Shown here: piece by piece, positions 24,601 to 31,800 of the stretch | How the letters are laid out: every line of letters begins with the position of its first letter | Numbering within the stretch: position 1 is the stretch's first letter | Source: Flectonema sp. DT1601 | Taxonomy: Eukaryota > Euglenozoa > Diplonemea > Diplonemida > Diplonemidae | Assembly (NCBI GenBank): GCA_964019425.1 | Contig: OZ025801.1 | Span: 186,001-250,000 of the forward strand | Length of the DNA: 64,000 nucleotides | Direction: 5' to 3' | Program-made: the position numbers and the translations under genes | Notes under the pieces: generated by a model | Database searches by the model: none | What the model was told of the DNA's origin: nothing | Seen by the model: only the letters and a program-made list of their open reading frames with translations

Positions 24601-24964
24601 GGTGTTGGCTCGATCAACAACATGGGATCAATTTAGATCACTTTGTACAGTTGAAGAGTTTTATAATAATGCGTACCTTGCGAGGGATGTGTATCTTGTT
24701 AGAGCATCGCCTTCACTTCGAGTTCCCGATGCAAAAATGAAATCTGACATCACTCGTGTTCAGCATTTGCATGACACGCTTGATATTGCGAGACTGATAT
24801 CCGATCCATCATTGCAAGTTAAATTATCTGAACTTGCTTTGGTCACTTCTTGGGATGAGTTTAGAGCGTTACTCACTCCGCAGTTATTTTATCAAAATGC
24901 CAGTTTTGCAAGGGACAGATGCCTTCTTTCTACTATTGGGTTCACTGTTTTACAATCTAAGTAG
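12620..24964 (+). CDS. VPS13: VPS13 family bridge-like lipid-transfer protein
   Basis: A single uninterrupted frame of 4114 residues. It starts with a chorein N-terminal domain (MLEQYATNWLTKYLRKYV, then LSLWSGELNL..LEL), the lipid-entry end of the VPS13 groove. A long middle part follows, of the hydrophobic beta-groove type. The VAB adaptor-binding region (about 2885-3560) shows six modules, each with its invariant Asn: LLNETGRDL, LKNDLFSTG, IVNQLPIKI, VRNQTEYDF, FQNKTSSEV and IENRTKYPM. The ATG2-C-like amphipathic region follows (around residue 3848: NPGALLKGVTRGVTGLI). These proteins move bulk lipid at membrane contact sites. No canonical C-terminal PH domain is evident. Instead the last ~140 residues hold two related segments, TTWDQFRSL..FYNNAYLARD and TSWDEFRAL..FYQNASFARD, about 77 residues apart. 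No introns, unlike the neighbouring genes. Confidence 0.96.
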   Translation: MLEQYATNWLTKYLRKYVRMGEQQQLQLSLWSGELNLSCLELNPDAIIPSGSPIVCERGFVKTLKVRIPWTRLQSEPVSITLEGVSILLRPKKGSKWDKETHEREAKEAKNAALELFEKGRLSKTEDNDEKQDEKTGFFSRIQDIVSSNIQVKVNNVHIKYEDCDIHPHNPISLGISFSSLSCVSTDQNWTPGFITHQQTLLYKLLSLEGLKVSLSPIQKSEMLVDKYSSGKALSDEQKNDFFSEIKSLISSTEYQILEPFGLFLRLRVQKGGVLNYSVPRVTSSVKINPVRLRLTRRQYIVLLNTIDYCNKFTEIDEFRRFRPTTRVHNHAKDWWHFSYKSVTHLIRERRNRRRYIPEETKQFRLLGEEYSSLWKREQRVPWLPSLTPLETIRLKQLHEELKLHHLTWWREVAYAELQVDSLQYEVQLKNKELPITSNSGTAAKQNTSWAGVFNPMGYLPSWRGRVESPPVDAVTELRESTWSETERKKLSAIGLLESTSQGWNQSGIQPPEGYIDHNFTCVVELAQVQLLSPSSILGELQIFDTQFRNGAHDSYKLSIGNLDITSNGDCLVTKIISDREEPLLATSVSNTSVSVALTPLDIVLDRNFVSKVVEFFKPPPQIDLMVQSTLRELATDQFRELIQSRSNTGFKLTADVSTVRIPFLAKSTDRNLPQTFDIVKSGGSAVKYQIPASSGSMIFSLESVVISSVMSSDGVSSSDYSVSCNTISVSTISGLGSQPQPMIFPFDVRMTVSRQLLSSELSALADISRINIKFSRQNLLMLLYISDLLTKLVNSLSPEIPESLTVDSRQCVQSCIDGFMYDQALLCTFQQCEKAEYKRAYPGVLLVYKNEVLCYGQSVEVFNIYHLRAVYKLGEAPFRVSQSGGDSDVVVELELPQAFGPTKKLILSNFVDEKSSVKALHCSLSGIQQRAVTGRKSRDASQSPKMILNFVLGELAVDLHGEDSDTRSCGFARLQFDEFKTKIIRRSHDMSVDLSLTSLCCSGSSSIPSEDGIFASAPRQDSDLPLVTMSYLTCAEQSSYWRKDGPDMRLKLAAQTLHLTLTPAFVAVSELLYDCLGVNKVACSTAVPVHYAAPYLFQPTRGDESKDPTRIDSQIESKMCCLKISCLDEVEEGSFKEFLNLSMTDAVFVVKLSESCTRVEGKLGNLQADECDFATGKITSLCSLADDCLEDNLTEFLYTSPNNVVCNGDTNAVVSGTVTAVLRQVRSTFHYSILQHVIIWGTTGSIVSGLQAVPSRLVTTTTTLPDDFTEEPSFHSIGGDQTTGGSFNSITASVDDVMKPKKISIIEMTLQLVNPLVSLPAMKTVERGEQLVADLGTVTVKTRLERTPLGTPITQMQMMLKKVSLRTTEGHIANELSFGLTTTQSLTTPIQTDAVSTMDFSVGRVHMSLSDSQWGLLMEVVAHNLMNTYKPLFSLPEVNPPPGLRAPVMSIRNFNASELILELQQSVTLKFTEVNLLMTEGDDSSGSTRGTLQRFCMETLGCKRPLVDFLVSNSSEAAVTADIISRKNSPTEINICLASPVVYLDPDLLLLAQDTLACEEAVSAMNHILQKSADNPSSSIPSQEPNSGEISAIFNAEMESLTIFGLKAEEDNKPFFKATASATKIRCSMGGEDRDMEVLMDLGDAHLYSVIGNTEEDVFGLPASDHGRDSLLKIAFVKNEITALDEPPITTAQITLQGLRVVVVSSFWKQFLLWTDPTEGPLSKISTIGMLKSERFRPLVTKLNQKTNVIINWHGPHAVIPQLGNRDKSLIATLGHLQLTHSDCGSDVLLKNVRVHHKGIAVDLPNTTDIDIVRDFDVEMHLSPNNNITTNIGTITVHLSNAQVRFVNYLIREQIDAMQSVLSTSLTEVSKPVGVDVDSSTSVSVDVHFSGLRLLIDDTTGGIHSPLTQLQMSTVVASYVSNPNSESLCKISLLSICVKDRSGVVTGADSTVVRTNPIQHDDHTESLPCLVIESSTDTTIKLRSIHFTLYPEYLVSIGKFIQACTAGMESVSPRREFDDKKNNTRNRTELIASLDQLTVGIHDGSRLLATMELAGGQINVRGGEDDALRISGLMSTVRVHDESTVGTQLPIVVQPSSERIVNTNNESNLFVFEMLLYSTPVSGYTRHVEASMNSLTFTYSAVFLKTMSEFISSKQVECVLTSFTTTDPIPEEVNVTTRSSKFPCLASVLIENPIIVIPENHKTRDGVILDLGRIAILTSMDSVTETLSVNVSNFGLSTTSSSVQVGNVISGSLIECTLVVSKSLDEMNVLKEVQNDISISCKPLQLLLDKNHWMQLLKVGKSLSNTETPKTTKQPTQLPRSSVLVNAKFNLPHVSVLLQNCGDPFVLFAVSGIAANLVDSPSMREQSAECCIAGAEVKQVWRQGSSYRSRNLLSRSDSATPHDSIFSMSLKTAEKISTSVLQVVMRARLPSFLFIPPLIRDFEDTLLGPYNEVFSKVGPISKVEEIVIEESLLLNEDLFLSPHKVLRLSSKKVNCIEIDGGSTRTMHLVREPGCTRHCIIIEDGLTVRLKNITIRSYCSVYGRGLLEDHCTIGDGSYWCVVGNTQIVSEIREVERPIQPSIKSSSNGSLKKIIDIRFDVLSGGIGISGNINKNSEKPQRCIMLNCTLREARYYSESVLSDASDVTSEVTVDELKAVHVLIQPPMPLHNPYEYNPSSLASQTTSSSDTAFIVEPTSAEMLYSDPGARAKSSKLQIIIPHVRMNLCLSDTRLVSEFSQSLSVFNRVETERDKGQNHANDKKINMGTNIGEFQLRVIDDSRGKPLPVGEIFLKGVAVSSQFDSDSNDNKIGALASPSVNFYNSDLCEWEPLVESCDVEIKIKKSEISNVVEISTTRVNTNITPAVFKCAQRTSKLLSLMKATPLPRQAAYELLNETGRDLCIYTGCDETVGMKTIKPGCSLSFDTSKIKIKTAVVMNQKSLEDLHEPISGEKIQNPWHEISIAAVGVFDIGNGFLTDIINKESCRQITYRTPVVLKNDLFSTGFHITGVGAVKSNGSICIPHDRLTKSEGFSLRPLSGFYKEATLGYSCGNLGFLPKKWTSFTVRCPASIESESDMCFLCTISSQPAMSNTAKSTPVHDVVVRLRPIFKIVNQLPIKIEVTASVDNRLISGEIPSLGGVFELTQAGHNWPNCKIKMSISAMVGGSRVQTTREVLVYHPSEGERSTSCLMIDKESGSEFCPLLSYSKSNKYGVVIYAPIWVRNQTEYDFQIYCLDSVVGSLVEGVHKNNTPCPIAPKPSRSDPQAGIKRLFLRLDKLDGAVAPIPLQTASMTSSCSVSLKHPKVDLLDCNIGCHIDTVHWGSAVSEFPCSVKIVNLVPRWVFQNKTSSEVSVRIVLPAGTRPAFIVKSHESRQCCSSSRHNDSRIEVRFTSDSSTSNRFSRPFSVSREHTLDLRLNFEPRCGETFIPTRGIFKGNTAPDGSPEYFNVIRVSTQEVNGCMNVTFTDCVVPPYIIENRTKYPMKFWLQGLQPPFKRTLPPLSTVPYALDDPFLPPKLVVSVCSQGDSLLKEVAVRLDKPAVDRQKVVLGSGASPIWIKVRYSKAALTSVLAITEEHYLPGKGGSGGTTQKGRTSITNISLAGIGLSVSLPMRLQDILYMSISKIIINIKPEVESHIAILAGDIQIDDVSSNNPTYPVILQRKVDRFGDDNSAPSPFLLIEFLQNHQTSEIIVARLLRMQLTPMRICMTDDTLALLLLFYIDVCEVTKFSDPERWKDFSYIIPSGVGGGDPGEKSFFNKKASIEDLTIHPIDILGTLTRTSSNQDIIAYVTSRYWWFNYLVTIDNTTLSWDSCHYPDINEPVGVVINRILSMYKHRLFSYSHLGKIASSMGIIGNPGALLKGVTRGVTGLITHSYNDLSVGGATKGVKSFIGNMGSGLAESLTSFTRTASRNVGSFGVLDAFSNGIDWYAGLSLTGYNRLREMRYFKPAGILVPYTTDCPNSIDETSITEYDFVKEIQECKSLIQKGVSGAILKQQCSMWVLARSTTWDQFRSLCTVEEFYNNAYLARDVYLVRASPSLRVPDAKMKSDITRVQHLHDTLDIARLISDPSLQVKLSELALVTSWDEFRALLTPQLFYQNASFARDRCLLSTIGFTVLQSK

Positions 24965-25267
24965 GTAAGTTTGACGAGTTCCACTGATATCTTACTACAG
25001 TTGTTTAGTTTTTGTTATTTTGTGTTGCTTTTTTTATTTGGATTTAAAAAAAAAAAAAAAAATCTTTGAGAAAAATAGAAAAAAAAAAAAAGAAAAAAAA
25101 AAAGTGTGATTCTCTGGAGAAAAAAAAAAAAGAGAACAGAGTTTTTGAGTAGAAAAATCGTCCAGGCCACTACCTGCCTATCTTGCCTGAGAACTGATTA
25201 AATTTTTTTTAGGGAGAAACCTCTTATGTTTGGAGGTTTTTTACTTTTTTGGAAACTTAAAAAAAAA

Positions 25268-25298
<31 letters not shown>

Positions 25299-25811
25299 GA
25301 GAGGGGATAGGTAATTCATCTACAAACAGTTTTATTTATTTATTTTTAATTCTCCTCTTCTATTCACAAACCGGTACGACTAGCGTTGAATACTGTGGTT
25401 GTTGTGGTGCAGCCAATATTTGTGTGTCAGGCCTACAGTTACTTTTTCGCCCACAAGCGAAGGGCCTGTCCTTTTTATTATGCTCATTTGAGTATTTATG
25501 TATTACCTCGTTGCGAAGGTTTTTTTCTTTTCCATGTCACTCAATTTTTCTTTGTTTTTTTTTGATAGCGTAAAAATAATTCAAACATGCCGAAATTCTG
25601 GAGAAAATTACCCACCGAAAACTTAACATCATTCCTCCCTACCACGATCTAGATATACTCAGAACTGACATGACAGCTGATGTCCAGATTGCAGAATCAG
25701 AACCTTTCCTCAGTAGTCAAGTACAATTCTTTTTTCAGTATCTTTGTTCTGACTTATCCAACCAAACATCTTCAGCTTATCATTTCAAACAGTTTACTTA
25801 TATTTAAAGAA
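24965..25811. other. Spacer between VPS13 and the A/B array; left edge of the array
   Basis: Homopolymer-rich DNA up to about 25,300, then ordinary AT-rich DNA. Only the last ~50 bp before the A1 start (TTTCAAACAGTTTACTTATA then TTTAAAGAA) match the sequence before the other six array genes. The ~0.9 kb shared upstream block is absent here, so this marks the array boundary. A hairpin-like GCCCACAAGCGAAGGGC lies near 25,450. Confidence 0.6.
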
Positions 25812-28800
25812 ATGAGAATTTTGATATTCTGCTTGGTAGCTTCCATAGTTCAGAGTCAGCCTACTGCTGATTGCGGAACATTGAAGTGCGGTACCGGATA
25901 CGTCTGTGAGATGTTGCAGAGCGGTAACGGTGCTTACCCAGAATGTGTTGTAATGATGGCTCCAGCTAATGATTGTGCAAGCCTTAATTGCCTTCCTGGA
26001 ACTGTCTGTGAGTTGATTCAGGGCAGTTCCGGTTCTTTCTATGAATGTGTTGCAAAGATGGCTCCAGTTGTTGACTGTGCTAACGTGAAATGCCAAGCTG
26101 GATATGTTTGCGAAGTAATCCAGAACGCTGCTGGTATTCTCCCAGAATGTGTTCCAGTTCCAACTTCCGACTGTTCAACTATCAAGTGCCTTGCAGGAAC
26201 CGTCTGTCAAATGCTTAAGGGCAGCAACGGTTCTAATCCAGTGTGTGTTACTCCAGCAAATGATTGTGCAAGCCTTAATTGCCTTCCTGGAACTGTCTGT
26301 GAATTGAATCTAGGCAGCACCGGTATTTATTATGAATGTGTTGCAAAGATGGCTCCAGTTGTTAACTGTGACTTGAAATGCCAAGCTGGATATGTTTGTG
26401 AAATAATCAAGAACGCCGCCGGTATTCTCCCAGAATGTGTTCCAGTTCCAACTTCCGACTGTTCAACTTTCAAATGTCTTGCAGGAACCGTCTGTCAAAT
26501 GTTTAAGGGAAGCAACGGTGCTTACCCAGAGTGTGTTTCTCCAGCTAATGATTGTGCAAGCCTTAATTGCCTTCCTGGGACTGTCTGTGAGTTGATTCAG
26601 GGCAGTTCCGGTTCTTTCTATGAATGTGTTGCAAAGATGGCTCCAGTTGTTGACTGTGCTAACGTGAAATGCCAAGCTGGATATGTTTGCGAGGTAATCA
26701 AGAACGCCGCCGGTATTCTCCCAGAATGTGTTCCAGTTCCAACTTCCGACTGTTCAACTATCAAGTGCCTTGCAGGAACCGTCTGTCAAATGTTTAAGGG
26801 AAGCAACGGTGCTTACCCAGAGTGTGTTACTCCAGCTAATGATTGTGCAAGCCTTAATTGCCTTCCTGGAACTGTCTGTGAGTTGATTCAGGGCAGTTCC
26901 GGTTCTTTCTATGAATGTGTTGCAAAGATGGCTCCAGTTGTTGACTGTGCTAACGTGAAATGCCAAGCTGGATATGTTTGCGAGGTAATCAAGAACGCCG
27001 CCGGTATTCTCCCAGAATGTGTTCCAGTTCCAACTTCCGACTGTTCAACTATCAAGTGCCTTGCAGGAACCGTCTGTCAAATGCTTAAGGGCAGCAACGG
27101 TTCTAATCCAGTGTGTGTTACTCCAGCAAATGATTGTGCAAGCCTTAATTGCCTTCCTGGAACTGTCTGTGAATTGAATCTGGGCAGGACCGCTATTTAT
27201 TATGAATGTGTTGCAAAGATGGCTCCAGTTGTTAACTGTGACTTGAAATGCCAAGCTGGATATGTTTGTGAAATAATCAAGAACGCCGCCGGTATTCTCC
27301 CAGAATGTGTTCCAGTTCCAACTTCCGACTGTTCAACTATCAAGTGCCTTGCAGGAACCGTCTGTCAAATGCTTAAGGGCAGCAACGGTTCTAATACAGT
27401 GTGTGTTACTCCAGCAAATGATTGTGCAAGCCTTAATTGCCTTCCTGGAACTGTCTGTGAGTTGATTCAGGGCAGTTCCGGTTCTTTCTATGAATGTGTT
27501 GCAAAGATGGCTCCAGTTGTTGACTGTGCTAACGTGAAATGCCAAGCTGGATATGTTTGCGAGGTAATCAAGAACGCTGCTGGTATTCTCCCAGAATGTG
27601 TTCCAGTTCCAACTTCCGACTGTTCAACTTTCAAGTGCCTTGCAGGAACCGTCTGTCAAATGTTTAAGGGAAGCAACGGTGCTTACCCAGAGTGTGTTCC
27701 TCCAGCTAATGATTGTGCAAGCCTTAATTGCCTTCCTGGGACTGTCTGTGAGTTGATTCAGGGCAGTTCCGGTTCTTTCTATGAATGTGTTGCAAAGATG
27801 GCTCCAGTTGTTGACTGTGCTAACGTGAAATGCCAAGCTGGATATGTTTGCGAGGTAATCAAGAACGCCGCCGGTATTCTCCCAGAATGTGTTCCAGTTC
27901 CAACTTCCGACTGTTCAACTATCAAGTGCCTTGCAGGAACCGTCTGTCAAATGCTTAAGGGCAGCAACGGTTCTAATCCAGTGTGTGTTACTCCAGCAAA
28001 TGATTGTGCAAGCCTTAATTGCCTTCCTGGAACTGTCTGTGAATTGAATCTGGGCAGGACCGCTATTTATTATGAATGTGTTGCAAAGATGGCTCCAGTT
28101 GTTAACTGTGACTTGAAATGCCAAGCTGGATATGTTTGTGAAATAATCAAGAACGCCGCCGGTATTCTCCCAGAATGTGTTCCAGTTCCAACTTCCGACT
28201 GTTCAACTTTCAAATGTCTTGCAGGAACCGTCTGTCAAATGTTTAAGGGAAGCAACGGTTCTAATCCAGTGTGTGTTACTCCAGCAAATGATTGTGCAAG
28301 CCTTAATTGCCTTCCTGGAACTGTCTGTGAATTGAATCTTGGCAGGACCGCTATTTATTATGAATGTGTTGCAAAGATGGCTCCAGTTGTTAACTGTGAC
28401 TTGAAATGCCAAGCTGGATATGTTTGTGAAATAATCAAGAACGCCGCCGGTATTCTCCCAGAATGTGTTCCAGTTCCAACTTCCGACTGTTCAACATTCA
28501 AGTGCCTTGCAGGAACCGTCTGTCAAATGTTTAAGGGAAGCAACGGTGCTTACCCAGAGTGTGTTTCTCCAGCTAATGATTGTGCAAGCCTTAATTGCCT
28601 TCCTGGAACTGTCTGTGAGTTGATTCAGGGCAGTTCCGGTTCTTTCTATGAATGTGTTGCAAAGATGGCTCCAGTTGTTGACTGTGCTAACGTGAAATGC
28701 CAAGGTGGATATGTTTGCGAGGTAATCAAGAACGCTGCTGGTATTCTCCCAGAATGTGTTCCAGTTCCAACTTCAGACTGTTCAACTTTCAAGTGCCTTG

Positions 28801-31800
28801 CAGGAACATTTTGTAAAATGTTTAAGAATAGCTACGGTGCTTACCCGGAGTGTGTTTCTCCAGCAAATGATTGTGCAAGCCTTAATTGCCTTCCAGGAAC
28901 TGTCTGTGAGTTTATTCAGGGCAGTTCCGGTTCTTTCTATGAATGTGTTGCAAAGATGGCTCCAGTTGTTGACTGTGCTAACGTGAAATGCCAAGCTGGA
29001 TATGTTTGCGAGGTAATCAAGAACGCTGCTGGTATTCTCCCAGAATGTGTTCCAGTTCCAACTTCAGACTGTTCAACTTTCAAGTGCCTTGCAGGAACAT
29101 TTTGTAAAATGTTTAATAATAGCTACGGTGCTTACCCAGAGTGTGTTGCTCCAGCAAATGATTGTGCAAGCCTTAATTGCCTTCCTGGAACTATCTGTGA
29201 ATTGAATCTTGGTGGTAACGATATTTTTTATGAATGTGTTGCAAAGAATGCTCCAGTTGTTAACTGTGACTTGAAATGCCAAGCTGGATATGTTTGTGAA
29301 ATAATCAAGAACGCCGCCAGTATTCTCCCAGAATGTGTTCCAGTTCCAACTTCCGACTGTTCAACTATCAAGTGCCTTGCAGGAGCCGTCTGTCAAATGT
29401 TTAAGGGAAGCAACGGTGCTTACCCAGAGTGTGTTTCTCCAGCTAATGATTGTGCAAGCCTTAATTGCCTTCCTGGAACTGTCTGTGAGTTGATTCAGGG
29501 CAGTTCCGGTTCTTTCTATGAATGTGTTGCAAAGATGGCTCCAGTTGTTGACTGTGCTAACGTGAAATGCCAAGCTGGATATGTTTGCGAAGTAATCCAG
29601 AACGCCGCCGGTATTCTCCCAGAATGTGTTCCAATTCCAACTTCCGACTGTTCAACTTTCAAATGCCTTGCAGGAACCGTCTGTCAAATGTTTAAGGGAA
29701 GCAACGGTGCTTACCCAGAGTGTGTTTCTCCAGCTAATGATTGTGCAAGCCTTAATTGCCTTCCTGGAACTGTCTGTGAGTTGATGCAGGTCAGTACTGG
29801 TTCTTTCTATGAGTGTTTTCCTGATGTTCGTAATCAAAACTGTGATAAGGATGATGACTGTGAAGCTGATGAATTCTGTCGTACGAAATCTCTCAGTTCA
29901 GGGAAGTGTGGAACTGAAATGGTTTGTGTGAAGAGATCCGAGGAAGGAGAGTCTTGTGGAGGATTCAAACCATCCTGTGAATATGATATTTGTTTATCAT
30001 CATTGAAATGTATTGCGAAGGAAGACAATATTAACCTCCCTGGAAGTTGTATGAAATCTGAACTCTCGGAAGGTGACATTTGTCGTGTTGACAGCAAGAT
30101 GATCATTTCAATGGATCGTAGTTCTGATTGCCCTGCAGGAACGAAGTGTACGAGAGATGTGAATTCGAAAGAATGGCTCTGTGTAAAGAGTAACGCAATC
30201 AGATGCAACCCGTCTTCATGTAAAGAAGGTGAGTATTGTTCTGTTGAAGGAGGTAATGTAAAATGTATAGCCCCTGGAATTGATAAGAAGTGTGACCTGA
30301 AGACAAACGATGTAGTTTTGTGTGGAAGTGGTAGAACATGCAAGAAGGGGTTTTCTTGCAGTGGATGTCAGCAGACTTGCAAGTGCGATGTGAACGGGAA
30401 GAAGGTGTGCAGCAGGGATTGCAGACCATCGTGCGAAGGAATTGAAGAGAAGTCGGAGTGTCTTGCGGAGTCGGTGTCGAAATGGAACTCGTTGGGATGC
30501 AAGACTTTCAGTTGCTACAATTCTGTGAAATCACCTTCTCTGGAAGAGATGAGGTATTGCTGTGAGAAGACTGGTAGGTACTGCAAGGAAGACGAGAAAG
30601 ATCAGTTTGACTGCAGATCAGACCCAAAGGGATGGAGATTTGCTCAGAGAAAGTGGTGCTGTGAAGAAAAACAAGTGGGATGTCCAATAGCAATGTATGA
30701 CTGCAGTGTTGATGATGCGTCGATGGAGATTGTGAAGAACGCTGAGGGATTGTTGCAGACTTCGGTTGTGGACGTGACGATGTGGGAGGAGAAGAAGGCT
30801 GCGTACTGCTGTGAGAAGTTCCAAGTCGGATGCGTTGTTGACGAGGATGCGTTCGATTGCGAGTGGAGTGAGAAGACTGTTGCTGCTTGGAGTGAAGAAC
30901 AATCGGATTGGTGCTGTTCTGTGAAGGGAGTTCGTTGTCCGGATGCTGCGGCAGCGGATGTGAAGGTGAACGAGAAGTGCCAAGTAATGCGTGCAGAACG
31001 TGCATCGTGGGATGAGCTGACGAGAATGGATTGTTGTCTCAGCGATGGTGTCGGTTGTGCGACGGAGAAGTTCAACTGCTTCAGCGATTCGAAGGCAATG
31101 TCCGATTGGGGAAGTGATCAGGTTGACTGGTGTTGTAACGAAGAGAACATCGCGTGTTCAGTTGACTGCCGAGCTGATGCGGACCTTCTCAGCGAGGAAG
31201 ACAAGGAGGGTTGCTGCAAGTCCAAGGGCCTTCACTGCAAGTCGAGTGGGACCTCGGGTGGGGATGATGAAGTAGTAGGCAGCCAGGGGAAGACAAACAA
31301 CAAAAGGAAATCCTTCCGTCTGTCATTCAAGGGATCGTATTCAAAGATTATGGAAAACCCGAAGAGGTTTCTAAGAAAGTTAAGAAGAACCATCCTGCGA
31401 GTTACAAAAGAATTGGAGTCATCGAATGTGATGATCAAGTACGTTGGGAGTCTGATGAAAGACAACATTGTTCCTGCTAAGGATGTGAGAGAGAAGTGGG
31501 GTACTTCTATTCCTTCATCGTGGAACACTGAATTGTTTGAAAAGGAGTTGAGTAAAAACAGGGAAGTGAAGACTCTCGGACACGGTGTCAGCTCAACAAA
31601 GGAACAGCAGTCTGTTGGAGATTCCGGGATGTTCGTTGATTTCGAAGTCACTGACGAGAGTGCTGCTGTATTGAATACCGCTGTAACTGAGTCAGGTAAA
31701 GGCACAGGTCTACTTAGAGACAATGGTGACGGGAGCACTTTGATAATGGAACCTGTTGGAAACGGAATGGAATCTCTCGATTCTCCGAAAACATCAACAG

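Noticed and set aside
25680-25811. Upstream in-frame extension of A1 by 44 codons
   Set aside because: The extension would bury the signal peptide, and the other six genes start at the position matching 25812.
25869-29817. Regularly spaced repeats resembling a CRISPR array
   Set aside because: The repeats are a continuous protein-coding unit in a eukaryotic gene, with no variable spacers.
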